DNA of 16,395 bases, from positions 1 through 16,395 of the forward strand of contig CAMBZY010000015.1 in assembly GCA_945872325.1 (NCBI GenBank), in the 5' to 3' direction. This document shows positions 1 to 7,882 of the stretch, in pieces (positions within the stretch are counted from its first letter, which is position 1; the number at the start of each line of letters is the position of its first letter). A program made the translations under genes and the position numbers. Under the pieces are notes generated by a model. That model had not been told where the DNA came from. It did no database searches and was given only the letters and a program-made list of their open reading frames with translations. The stretch comes from Candidatus Kuenenia stuttgartensis. Its GTDB lineage: Bacteria > Planctomycetota > Planctomycetia > Isosphaerales > Isosphaeraceae.

Positions 1-3000
1 GCGAGCTTTTTCTCAGCCCGATCACGGCCTCTCAATAGCAATTGAAAATCTGGATCAAACACCACCATTTCCGGCTTGAACTCTGTCTCAATTGCAAATT
101 CCGCTGACTTGCCCGGCTCCACTTTCACTGACTTGCGCACATCCTGATACTTCGATGTGTTATCCGATTTTTTCTCGTCCGGGAACCGCTCACCAGTTGC
201 AGATGCAATCGCGACTGAAACTGCCCCACTTCCAGCATTCTTGATTTTGCCGGATACACGGTAACCATTCTCAGAAGTCTTGGTCAGAACCACATCCTCC
301 CACTGCAAATCAGGCATGACAGAGCCTTTCACCCACTGATTCACAAACGCGTCAAATGCTGGCTTATCAGGCGCATGCACTCTCACAATATCAATCAAAT
401 CCTCCACCAATGGCGAATCGTCTGACCCGGCCGGGAATTTTTTAATCAACTCCGCCAACCCTTGATTTAAATTCTCCCGGCCCATCAAATTCGATAGCAT
501 CCAGAAAACCCATCCACCTCGTGAATATGTTACGGATTGATCCGTCGCCCTTCGGCCATCAATCTTGACCAGAGGCCGCTCATCGTCGCCCTGCCGGTTC
601 CGCACATAATCAAATTCCATCTGCTTGGTCAACCCTTGTCGGGCATTTTCTCCATGAATTTTATCCATCAATAAAATGGCAGAATAATTCGCCAGCGATT
701 CGCTCAGAATATTCCCGCCCGGCCCATCACCCGGTACCAGCAGATTGCCCCACCACTGGTGTGCCGCTTCGTGAGCCGTCACATAAAATGCCACATTGGA
801 ATCAGGCTTATTCAGAGTCAGAAATCCAATCGACTCGCTAAACGTGATATTTGTCGGGAACCCTTGCGCATAATCGGCCATCCCCGGAAATTCACTCAGC
901 TTCAATTCCTGCCACGGAAATGCCCCAAACCACTCGCCATACCACTTCCGCGCAGCCTCCAGAGCCTTCAACATGTCAGGCACATTCAGGCCATGCCTCG
1001 GATCATGATAAATCGACACGCCCTCGCCCTTGGCCACAGTCCATTTACCAGCAACCACATTAAAAATCGATACCGGATGATCGCTCACCCAAATGTATTT
1101 CCGCGTTCCATCAAGCTCCTTCACCACCTGTTTCAATACACCCACACTATTGGCCTGAAAATCGGGCGGGACTGTCACTGCAATACGGGTTTTCATCTTC
1201 GTGCCGGAACCGTAAGCCGCATCCACCTTTTCCTTATAATATTCCGCTGCATAATCCCGGCCATCGGGGGTCATATCTGCATCCAGTCCCTGTCCCCGAT
1301 TAAATCCAAACGCAGGCAAAAAGCTATTGGAGAAACTGGTTAATACCACCCCGGATGGGAGAATAAACTCCATGGAGCGGACCCCATTTTTACTCATTCC
1401 GCCCGGGTACGTCCCATCATATTCAAACGCGAGTTGAAACGATTCGCCTGGTTTCAATTCGGTTCCATCAGGCTTTTTGAAAACCAGCAATCCTGCACGA
1501 TCCTGAGGCTTATAGCCTTTCTCATTCCAGATCCAGGTCACATTTTTCAAATGCCTGCCAATGGTCACCGGAAATTCGCTAATCGACTTGTCACGATGAT
1601 TGCGAACTGTATATTTGCCCTGCAGGTGAAATGAACTTTGTTCCGGCTGAAGTACAAGATTTAAATCCAGACTGTCAATCGTCGGAATCTTTGCATCAAA
1701 GAATGTCGATACATTCCGCTTCCAGTAATCCTTGTCCAGCTTGCGGACCACAGCCCCTCCAGGCCCTTTACGTAGCTCAAGATACAACCATCCTGAGACA
1801 AAACACATGGGCAGGGCCGCCACGATTGCAGGCGCATATCGAATCACGACGGATCGGAAATTGCGCCTTGAACGGGCCTGCAATGTATCCACTTCCAGTC
1901 GATTTAATCTCACGCTGGCAAATGTCATCAGAAACACCGCCGCACATAAGGTACCAACCCGGTTCCAGACAATTGCCGTACGTTGCATTTCAAACTGGGA
2001 GATATCGCTCCAGACAACCGTCTGGCCAATCAACGACCAATTATTTGCCCAGTTCGTATAGCCTTTTAAATTCACCCAGAACGTGAGCGCCATGAACCCA
2101 AACCCGACAGCCAACGCCGCTGACCGATTCGGTGTAAATGATCGTGCAAACGCCACAAATGCTGACCAGAACAAGAATGTGGGAAACAGGAGCAAGACCC
2201 AGATACAAATCAATGGCCAGGCCTGTGGCCAAACCTGCCTCTGCCAGACCATGGCAATGCACATGCCCAGAAAGGTGCTGGCCACCACTGCAAAACCGGC
2301 TGTGGCACATGCAATCGACTTGCCCACTAGCCATGCAGAGAGCCGGATCGGTGATCCAAACAGGAACGATTCCACCCGTGCCGATCGCTCGCGTTCCATT
2401 GCATCTGTCCCAAAAAACAGGGCCAGAAGGCAGGTGCAAAACGTGACAAATGGAAACGATCGGGCTGCGAAATTACCCGACGTTACAAGTATGGTTGTAT
2501 CCAGTGGCCCCGGTTGCATCACGGCATTGATTGTGGCTACAAATGCAATGATGATCCCGAACAGCCACAGACCAGGGCCTCGCATGAGATTCTTTAATTC
2601 CAGGCGGGCCACAGAATAAACATTACCCAGCCACGTCGGCCGACGAACTATCATTTGCAGATCTGCCAGTGAAATCGATGCAGAGAGCTTTTTCGGAACT
2701 TCCACCGGTTCATCCGTACCGACTGCAATCGCACGGTTCCGTCGTTTCCCAAACAGCCTGAATCGGCTCAGGGCAGGGGATTCCACCATCGATCGACTTG
2801 CGGAGGCCATCACCAAACCGGCGCTGAGTAACAACAGAGCGGCACGGCTGACAAGGAATGGCATTTCGTAATCAATGGGAGTGGTGTTATAAAATGAGGC
2901 TCCACGGTCGTCGCGCAGATAGGTCTGGCTCAGCCATTCCGTGCCTGAAGGATCGCCCAGCCGAATGACTTCTCGAATATTGGGCGGAACGCGATTGAGC

Positions 3001-3254
3001 AGCGTTTCCGAGAACAAAAAGCTGTAAGCCATGATCAAAGCCACGGGCGAAAGAAATACAATCACAGCATTTTTCGTACGTGCACCCAGAAAGAACGCCA
3101 TCGCTCCGTTAAAAATCAACCCGGGCGCGACCATGAAAATCATCGGCCTGATGTAGTTTAATACAATCAGAGGGCCGCGTGATTCATCCATACTGGCATT
3201 CGGCAGAACATGATTAAAAAAGATTCGGGCCAGGACTTGCAGAAAAAGCATCAT
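1..3254 (-). CDS. ABC-2 permease fused to M1-family metallopeptidase (partial; N-terminal part in the adjoining frame)
   Basis: This is one open frame of about 1084 codons that runs off the window at position 1. Residues numbered from the ATG at 3252-3254 give about ten hydrophobic helices (near 36-57, 63-82, 132-152, 230-247, 264-282, 308-335, 346-371, 378-396, 429-449, 473-493), with a basic soluble linker at about 153-228. This is the layout of two ABC-2 six-helix repeats plus one extra helix. A large soluble domain follows with the M1 zinc site: HEAAH at 828-832 (759-773), third ligand E852 in SESLANY, and catalytic-type Y910 in TYSRGG. A canonical GAMEN exopeptidase motif is not visible. 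Known for the family: such fusions occur in bacterial ABC-2 exporters. With 13 helices in total the peptidase should face the periplasm (inference). No Shine-Dalgarno precedes the ATG, and the first residues continue a helix from the preceding 126-residue frame, so this is probably one broken gene. The substrate is unknown. Confidence 0.85.
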   Translation of the reverse strand, partial: MMLFLQVLARIFFNHVLPNASMDESRGPLIVLNYIRPMIFMVAPGLIFNGAMAFFLGARTKNAVIVFLSPVALIMAYSFLFSETLLNRVPPNIREVIRLGDPSGTEWLSQTYLRDDRGASFYNTTPIDYEMPFLVSRAALLLLSAGLVMASASRSMVESPALSRFRLFGKRRNRAIAVGTDEPVEVPKKLSASISLADLQMIVRRPTWLGNVYSVARLELKNLMRGPGLWLFGIIIAFVATINAVMQPGPLDTTILVTSGNFAARSFPFVTFCTCLLALFFGTDAMERERSARVESFLFGSPIRLSAWLVGKSIACATAGFAVVASTFLGMCIAMVWQRQVWPQAWPLICIWVLLLFPTFLFWSAFVAFARSFTPNRSAALAVGFGFMALTFWVNLKGYTNWANNWSLIGQTVVWSDISQFEMQRTAIVWNRVGTLCAAVFLMTFASVRLNRLEVDTLQARSRRNFRSVVIRYAPAIVAALPMCFVSGWLYLELRKGPGGAVVRKLDKDYWKRNVSTFFDAKIPTIDSLDLNLVLQPEQSSFHLQGKYTVRNHRDKSISEFPVTIGRHLKNVTWIWNEKGYKPQDRAGLLVFKKPDGTELKPGESFQLAFEYDGTYPGGMSKNGVRSMEFILPSGVVLTSFSNSFLPAFGFNRGQGLDADMTPDGRDYAAEYYKEKVDAAYGSGTKMKTRIAVTVPPDFQANSVGVLKQVVKELDGTRKYIWVSDHPVSIFNVVAGKWTVAKGEGVSIYHDPRHGLNVPDMLKALEAARKWYGEWFGAFPWQELKLSEFPGMADYAQGFPTNITFSESIGFLTLNKPDSNVAFYVTAHEAAHQWWGNLLVPGDGPGGNILSESLANYSAILLMDKIHGENARQGLTKQMEFDYVRNRQGDDERPLVKIDGRRATDQSVTYSRGGWVFWMLSNLMGRENLNQGLAELIKKFPAGSDDSPLVEDLIDIVRVHAPDKPAFDAFVNQWVKGSVMPDLQWEDVVLTKTSENGYRVSGKIKNAGSGAVSVAIASATGERFPDEKKSDNTSKYQDVRKSVKVEPGKSAEFAIETEFKPEMVVFDPDFQLLLRGRDRAEKKL

Positions 3255-3631
3255 GAAAAGCCAAAACCGGCGGCCAGAAACTTTCCAGTGACATATGAGC
3301 GTGGCGAAAGGCCGCTGGCTCTCTGAATATCCAGTACTCGGGCTTCATAATCGCGAGGGACCGTCATCCCGGCCAGTACGGCAAAGAAAAATCCGTCGAT
3401 CATGATCGCTACAATAGCACTTTGTAAGGCCTGTGCAAATTCGCTGGTCACATGGGCTTTAATGCCACCCACTCCGCTTGAACCCGACGAGATTTGAACT
3501 GCACCAATCGACATGGCCCAGGCCAGGAAGATGGTCATCAATGCCCATACAATCAAGAGCGATCTGGCCTGCGGATAGCGAATTTCATATCTCGCAACCG
3601 TCATGGCCCGCTTGATGGAAGTGACGTTCAA
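3251..3631 (-). CDS. N-terminal fragment of the ABC-2 permease/M1 peptidase (split by -1 frameshift)
   Basis: This 126-residue frame starts with TTG at 3629-3631, preceded by a GGAGGT Shine-Dalgarno. Its start overlaps the stop of the ATPase gene by TTGA, which implies translational coupling. It contains two membrane helices (about 23-46 and 71-91) and then RDYEARVLDIQRASGLSPRSYVTGKFLAAGFGFS, shown here only as the run ending in GKFLAAGFGFS. The GKFL segment is where the third helix of ABC-2 permeases normally begins, but the frame stops at TGA 3251-3253. The next frame opens with ATG overlapping that stop (ATGA) and supplies the rest of the helix. Alone this piece would be a two-helix stub unable to form a permease half. 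It is either a true frameshift, a base-call error in a short T run, or two coupled polypeptides; I favour a single ancestral gene. Confidence 0.75.
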   Translation of the reverse strand: MNVTSIKRAMTVARYEIRYPQARSLLIVWALMTIFLAWAMSIGAVQISSGSSGVGGIKAHVTSEFAQALQSAIVAIMIDGFFFAVLAGMTVPRDYEARVLDIQRASGLSPRSYVTGKFLAAGFGFS

Positions 3632-4560
3632 AGCACACCTCCAGCCACATTTTCAAGACCAGTTGCAATCGCCCCATTGCTTTCATTTTTCATGGAAATG
3701 AAATAGGCATCTTCCAAGGTCGGCGGAACGCTCTCAAAACCCACAGGCGGAGAACCTTGCTCCAGATAGATCCGTACTTTATTGGCACCCTCATAAACCA
3801 TGGCCTGGGTGACGTGATATTCGTTTCGGAGATTTTCAAGCTCAGGTTGCTCGACAACACCTTCAAAAATATGTCCCTTGAGATTTTCTCTGGCATTTTT
3901 CGGAGTGGTCATTGCAACCAGTTTGCCCTTGCGAATTACGGCAAATTTCGGGCAAAGCGTGGCCACATCTTCGACGATGTGCGTCGAGAGCAATATTAAT
4001 CGCCCCACGGCAAGTTCTGAAAGTAATCTGTAAAATCGCAGACGCTCCTCAGGGTCAAGGCCGGCCGTGGGCTCATCCACAATCACCAGTCGTGGGTCGC
4101 CTGCCAAAGCCTGTGCAATGCCCAGTCTCTGACGCATCCCGCCGGAATATTCACGCACCTTGCGTTTCGCTGCCTGTGCCAGATTAACACGTTCCAAGAG
4201 CTCTGAAACTAATGCTTTGCGCCCTCTTGGACCGGTCACTCCTTTGAGCTCCAGCAAAAAACTCAGCATCCGCTCGCCGGTCAGGTGGCCGTGGAAACCG
4301 AAATCCTGAGGCAAATATCCAAGCCGTTCATAATGTCGAATTCGATCTTTGGGGTTAGCCAGATCCAATGCATCGAGCGTCACTTTTCCAGACGTCGGTT
4401 CGAGCAAGCCTGCCAGAATTTTCATCAAGGTCGACTTTCCCGCCCCGTTCGGACCAAGCAGGCCAAAGAGCCCTTCGCCCATCTCTAAGGTGATGTCAGA
4501 CAATGCTTTAACGGGCGGTTCACCTGGATATATTTTTGTCAGTTGCTCAATTTTCAGCAT
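3628..4560 (-). CDS. ABC transporter ATP-binding protein (ABC-2 export type)
   Basis: This is the nucleotide-binding subunit that powers the permease encoded just downstream; it is cytoplasmic and membrane-associated. Numbered from ATG 4558-4560 (310 residues), it shows Walker A GPNGAGKST at 36-44, a Q-loop in YLPQDFGF, the ABC signature YSGGMRQRLG, Walker B LVIVDEP with the catalytic Glu, a D-loop AGLDPEER, and the switch histidine in LLSTHIVED. About 90 residues follow with no further motif, as is common in multidrug/antibiotic-type ABC-2 ATPases. The frame is open to a GTG at 4614, but the likely promoter puts transcription start at about 4612, and homology to the family begins at MLKIEQLTKIY, so I chose 4560. 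The stop overlaps the permease start by TTGA. The transported substrate cannot be read from the sequence. Confidence 0.93.
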   Translation of the reverse strand: MLKIEQLTKIYPGEPPVKALSDITLEMGEGLFGLLGPNGAGKSTLMKILAGLLEPTSGKVTLDALDLANPKDRIRHYERLGYLPQDFGFHGHLTGERMLSFLLELKGVTGPRGRKALVSELLERVNLAQAAKRKVREYSGGMRQRLGIAQALAGDPRLVIVDEPTAGLDPEERLRFYRLLSELAVGRLILLSTHIVEDVATLCPKFAVIRKGKLVAMTTPKNARENLKGHIFEGVVEQPELENLRNEYHVTQAMVYEGANKVRIYLEQGSPPVGFESVPPTLEDAYFISMKNESNGAIATGLENVAGGVL

Positions 4561-4619
4561 ATCCGAAGTCTTCCATTCATACGAATTCAGGCGGTGATGT
4601 CCGCTGTTGGACACGTTTC

Positions 4620-4648
4620 TTTATAACGATTCGTCAGACAATCCACAA
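4620..4648 (-). promoter_or_regulatory. Putative sigma70-type promoter of the ABC exporter operon
   Basis: Read on the minus strand, a -35 box TTGTGG (4643-4648) and a -10 box TATAAA (4620-4625) are separated by exactly 17 bp. Initiation about 7 bp after the -10 would lie near 4612, leaving a leader of about 50 nt before the ATG at 4560. This argues against the in-frame GTG at 4614 as the start. It lies directly after the terminator of the preceding gene. Confidence 0.55.
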
Positions 4649-4665
4649 TATTTAGAAGTGTAAAT

Positions 4666-4699
4666 AAAAAGACTGAACGGCTCAAACAGAGCCGCTCAG
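4666..4699 (-). terminator. Rho-independent terminator of the AhpD-like gene
   Basis: On the minus strand an 11-bp stem (CTGAGCGGCTC pairing with GAGCCGTTCAG, one G-T wobble) with a 5-nt TGTTT loop spans 4673-4699. It is followed by TCTTTTT, the T run lying at 4666-4670. It lies 27 bp beyond the stop codon of the gene ending at 4727 and in front of the next promoter, the normal place for an intrinsic terminator. Confidence 0.88.
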
Positions 4700-4726
4700 A
4701 TGGTCACATTCTAAAACCAATTGGGG

Positions 4727-5995
4727 TTATGGCTTGAGCCTGTCTACAGCAGCTGCAATACAGGCCAGTTCCACAATCTGGGCTGTGGCCCGGTCGCCAT
4801 AAATTGCTTGAACAGCCTTGATGTCATTGTCTCCAACCCAGGCTGGATTCAATGTCAGGAGTCGCACCAGTTGCATTACTTTGAGCGTTTTATCGTCGAG
4901 TTTCTGGTCGTCCAGAGTTTCAAGAGTCTGCAGATCAGCATCGGTCTGGCCCAGTTCTTTCAGCATTTTACGAGCCTCCGACGCAGCCTGAGGGGCGTTG
5001 TCCAAGCGTGCACTGTACCAGAGAATCTGGCCTCTCAGAAGGGCGGGTACATTCACACCCTCGGCGAATTCCAGCTTCGTGGCACCTTCCCAGCTTTTCA
5101 GACGTGCTTGACCAGTTGTCCCTTGCATTTTAATCAGCCTGCGAAACGATGGTACCGAACGATCTGCATCTGACGATTCAAATACAAATCCCGGAGCACT
5201 TTCAGGATGATTCACAGAACTCATAAACGATGCAAAATCAGGCAGTTTTCGACTAGACCAGCCCGCCTTCCCACTTGATCCAAGCACAGTGGATGGCTTT
5301 TTAGTCGATTCCGAAGCCAGTTTCGATTGATATTCCCGATGCTCTTCCTGAGGGATATTCAAGCCACCCGTCCAGCGATTCATCGCATTATAATTGGCAA
5401 TCGTCAGGAGGATTTCGCCCTGCTGATCTGAATTAAATTTCGTCGACAAATCCTTCCAGATTTCCGATGGAACTGGCTGATCAGGGCTTTTCGTCTTCAG
5501 AACGGCCAAAGTTCGAGCCGCTTTTGTAGCAACATCCGAATCCGCCCAATCTCCATCAAGTGCCGCGATTTGAGCTTCGGTGCGACCAGCCGTAGCCAGC
5601 TTCGCCTCTTGGTGGCCCAGACAATAGGCACAATTGTTGAGCCGGGAGATGATCCAGAAAAGCTCGGTTTTAAATGCATAATCGACTAGCCCTGATTGTT
5701 GAGATCGGGCTGGGAATGCAGCTGTCGACCAATCTGCAGGCAAATAATAGCGTCTCATCAGGCCATTATTCACCAAACCCAGGGTACCGGCTTTTGCGTT
5801 TTCGCGATCCTTCGCCGTCGGTTCCGGGAGCGGTAGACGTGCTTTATGACGCTTCGAGTTTTCGAGCATTTTCAGCATCGAATCACGGTCAACCGTCAGA
5901 GTAGGTGCAGACCGGTCAGGCGTGGCGCTGGTCAGATCCACCTCAGGCCCAGCAGTGAAAAAGCCTAAACAGATGAGGCTTATGGACTTCAACAT
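4727..5995 (-). CDS. AhpD-like / carboxymuconolactone decarboxylase family protein, two-domain
   Basis: This 422-residue protein starts at ATG 5993-5995. Its N-terminal half holds the AhpD-type active-site signature: E111 and then C122-A-Y-C125-L-G-H128, a CxxC dithiol followed by histidine inside a helical region (about 100-215). In characterised relatives this pair acts in thiol-dependent peroxide reduction. The C-terminal half (about 290-420) looks like a second helical repeat of the same fold, for example LRGQILWYSARLDN, but has no CxxC, so it may be structural. The extreme N-terminus (MLKSISLICLGFFTAG) is weakly signal-peptide-like, so export is possible but unsure. The gene is alone between two terminator-like hairpins, suggesting separate transcription. 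Substrate and electron donor are not shown. Confidence 0.78.
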   Translation of the reverse strand: MLKSISLICLGFFTAGPEVDLTSATPDRSAPTLTVDRDSMLKMLENSKRHKARLPLPEPTAKDRENAKAGTLGLVNNGLMRRYYLPADWSTAAFPARSQQSGLVDYAFKTELFWIISRLNNCAYCLGHQEAKLATAGRTEAQIAALDGDWADSDVATKAARTLAVLKTKSPDQPVPSEIWKDLSTKFNSDQQGEILLTIANYNAMNRWTGGLNIPQEEHREYQSKLASESTKKPSTVLGSSGKAGWSSRKLPDFASFMSSVNHPESAPGFVFESSDADRSVPSFRRLIKMQGTTGQARLKSWEGATKLEFAEGVNVPALLRGQILWYSARLDNAPQAASEARKMLKELGQTDADLQTLETLDDQKLDDKTLKVMQLVRLLTLNPAWVGDNDIKAVQAIYGDRATAQIVELACIAAAVDRLKP

Positions 5996-6020
5996 TTTTC
6001 AGGTCTCACAATGATTTGGA

Positions 6021-6049
6021 ATTTATTGGAAAATGAAGATGGTTTGCAA
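6021..6049 (-). promoter_or_regulatory. Weak candidate promoter for the AhpD-like gene
   Basis: On the minus strand TTGCAA (6044-6049) and ATAAAT (6021-6026) are 17 bp apart, about 25 bp upstream of the start codon. The -35 box lies inside the hairpin that ends the upstream operon. The -10 match is only moderate. Confidence 0.3.
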
Positions 6050-6065
6050 CTCTGTGCAAACCATC
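6038..6065 (-). terminator. Hairpin terminator behind the DUF1559-lipoprotein pair
   Basis: A perfect 11-bp inverted repeat, GATGGTTTGCA (6038-6048) and TGCAAACCATC (6055-6065), has a 6-nt loop. It begins 21 bp beyond the lipoprotein stop codon. On the minus strand it is followed by TTCATTTTCC, which is T-rich but interrupted, so termination may be incomplete. Confidence 0.6.
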
Positions 6066-6086
6066 CGGAAATGAATCGATCAACGA

Positions 6087-6485
6087 TCAGCCATCCTGCC
6101 GCAAAACCAGCTTCTGCGGGGTTGTACTGATATGATAAATCGCCTGTTTTTTGACAATCCGCCCCTTCGGGCTTTTCAGCTCCAACTCGACTTGATATTG
6201 CATGTCGTTGCCAGCCACACGAGCTTCTGACGACGGCTTGTAACTGACCAGCTTGTGGCCCAGCGTCCAGTCCATGTCATTAATGACAATTCCTGGCTCT
6301 CGCATGGTTACATCGGACAGCTTTTCGCCACTTTTCCAGGCATCAAGCACGAGTTTCACAGTCTTTTCGGCTTCATTCGAGTCCGCTTGTGGGCCATTGC
6401 TGGCAGCCCCACATCCACTCGACATGAACAGTACGAACCCGACAAACGACAGGCTGACATAGCGGCTTAGAATTGAATTCATCAT
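6087..6485 (-). CDS. Small lipoprotein next to a DUF1559 gene
   Basis: This 132-residue protein starts at the first of two tandem ATG codons, with AGGAG eight bases upstream. A hydrophobic signal (about 8-21) ends in MSSGC, giving a lipobox-like site with Cys25 as the presumed lipidated residue; the -3 position is Ser rather than the usual Leu, so the site is not ideal. The mature part (about 107 residues) is soluble and mixed alpha/beta in character, with alternating hydrophobic strands near MQYQVELELKSPKG and a C-terminal LVLRQDG. I recognise no catalytic motif. It starts 38 bp behind the DUF1559 gene and ends before a hairpin, so the two are probably one operon. Such DUF1559-plus-lipoprotein pairs are common in planctomycetes; the function is unknown. 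Confidence 0.8.
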   Translation of the reverse strand: MMNSILSRYVSLSFVGFVLFMSSGCGAASNGPQADSNEAEKTVKLVLDAWKSGEKLSDVTMREPGIVINDMDWTLGHKLVSYKPSSEARVAGNDMQYQVELELKSPKGRIVKKQAIYHISTTPQKLVLRQDG

Positions 6486-6523
6486 GGCTGAAACTCCTAT
6501 TCCTGTATTTAAATCGGTTCGAA

Positions 6524-7534
6524 TTAATAGCTGTCAGAGCTGATCACTTCGCCACCGTTGCGGGTGCCGATCGCTCTCCAGGTCACAATATTGACCGAAT
6601 TCTTCACGAACCGGACCGATCCATCCGCCATCGTCATGTTCACCCCGCCTGGGTGACGGCTGTTGGACGTGGTCGCAATTCGGGCCGGTGGGAACATGCA
6701 GGAACGTGCGTTGGGAGGTGCAATGTGCCAGTAACTGGTGGTCGAGTGATAGCCGTATGTCCAAGGTGCACCAACGTTTGAGTAGCCTTGATTGGCCAGA
6801 TTGCCAATCGCCGTGGCACGGCATTGGGTGTAAGCATCGTCAGGCGTGGCTGGAAAAGTCCCAGGGCGGAAAGTGTCGCTCAGGTCGGTCACAACCGAGT
6901 TATTGAAATCGCCCATCACGTGCTCGCTGAAGGCGGCCGTGTTGCTGGTTCCATCGGTAATCCCACCAAAACTGATGGACTGGGCGCTGAAGAACAGTCC
7001 GTTTGGTGGTGGTAGGATCCCGTTGTTGACATTCGCCGTATCTTCAACGCCATACCACATGGCCAGACTGGTGCCTTCATTCGCACGATAATTGATACCA
7101 GCTGACCCAAAACCAGCCATCACAAGACCTTGAGGAATTTGCGTGCTGATATCGCTGGGGCAGAGAAAAGACTGAATGGTGACGGCCGAGGCTGTCACAT
7201 TCTGAATGTCATAGCTGCCCAGATTGAAATTGATGGTGTCGAAAACATTTTTTTGCTCCATGTATCCCAGAATTCTTGCGAATTGTGAGAACGGGCGAAA
7301 GGTGCCCACTTGCAGGGTTCTGCCGAGCGGCAATGCATTATTGGTATCGTGATAATTGTGCATGGCCAGACCAAGCTGCTTCATATTATTGATGCACTGG
7401 GTGCGGCGGGCGGCTTCACGGGCGGATTGAACTGCAGGAAGTAGCAATGAGATAAGGACGGCAATGATGGCAATAACCACCAATAATTCAATCAGGGTGA
7501 ACCCGCGACGGCCTGTGGATGATGAACGGATCAT
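6524..7534 (-). CDS. DUF1559 domain protein with type IV pilin-like N-terminus
   Basis: This 336-residue protein starts at ATG 7532-7534, with GAGGA eight bases upstream. Its N-terminus has the class-III prepilin signature: basic leader, then G11|FTLIE with Glu16, then a long hydrophobic helix (about 12-34). A prepilin peptidase would be expected to cut after Gly11 and leave a pseudopilin-like helix. Next comes the DUF1559 hallmark AAVQSAREAARRTQC-like segment, leading to CINNMKQLGLAMHNYHD, a mainly beta domain, and near the C-terminus the H-x9-DG motif (H, then MADGSVRFV). This combination belongs to a protein family greatly expanded in Planctomycetes. Family members are presumed to be surface or periplasmic and assembled by a type II secretion/pilus-like machine, but their function is not established. 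It is cotranscribed with the following lipoprotein. Confidence 0.93.
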   Translation of the reverse strand: MIRSSSTGRRGFTLIELLVVIAIIAVLISLLLPAVQSAREAARRTQCINNMKQLGLAMHNYHDTNNALPLGRTLQVGTFRPFSQFARILGYMEQKNVFDTINFNLGSYDIQNVTASAVTIQSFLCPSDISTQIPQGLVMAGFGSAGINYRANEGTSLAMWYGVEDTANVNNGILPPPNGLFFSAQSISFGGITDGTSNTAAFSEHVMGDFNNSVVTDLSDTFRPGTFPATPDDAYTQCRATAIGNLANQGYSNVGAPWTYGYHSTTSYWHIAPPNARSCMFPPARIATTSNSRHPGGVNMTMADGSVRFVKNSVNIVTWRAIGTRNGGEVISSDSY

Positions 7535-7882
7535 ATGGAATTTCCTCGAATCAGACGTGCTTAATGATGATTGTTTTTTCCGACTTGGTCGAGTCGATGG
7601 CCATCAACCTGGATAGACCTTCACTGACCAGTTCGCATTTTGATAAACCGAGATCCTGCAGCCCTTGTCTTAAAATCGCTATCGAACCTTAAACGCCTAG
7701 AGCTGTTTAAGTTCCGACTTGATCGAGAGAAGTTCATCGCTATCTGGACAGTCTGATCCCACCGCCAGATTGACGATGAAACAGGTCTCACAGAACGTGC
7801 GAATTCCTGGCTGAAAAGATACCAGTTGTAAGTTGAAGAAAGGATGGGCCTTAGCCGATCGCTCTCACTCAATTGGAAATCA
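7535..7882. other. Intergenic stretch without a convincing gene
   Basis: These 348 bp separate the small secreted protein gene from the DUF1559 gene. No reading frame has natural composition. There is no clear terminator behind 7883. The only notable structure is a near-perfect 16-bp direct repeat, TTCCGACTTGGTCGAG at 7578-7593 and TTCCGACTTGATCGAG at 7712-7727 (one mismatch). It lies upstream of the DUF1559 gene and could be a regulator site, but nothing proves that. I could not assign a promoter. Confidence 0.5.

Noticed and set aside
759..2619. Several plus-strand open frames opposite the permease/peptidase gene
   Set aside because: They are antisense shadows with no signature; the minus strand encodes a coherent membrane region and an M1 zinc site over the same bases.
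3245..3270. Programmed -1 frameshifting at the permease break
   Set aside because: No canonical X-XXY-YYZ slippery heptamer is present before the stop and I saw no clear stimulatory stem just after it; a simple base loss or coupled start fits better.
4561..4614. Longer ATPase with 18 extra residues from GTG 4614
   Set aside because: The predicted transcription start lies near 4612, there is no ribosome site, and family homology begins at the ATG at 4560.
7621..7872. Minus-strand open frame of 83 codons starting at TTG, in the stretch before the DUF1559 gene
   Set aside because: Its Arg/Ser-heavy composition is unnatural, it has no ribosome site and no recognisable domain; it looks like chance.
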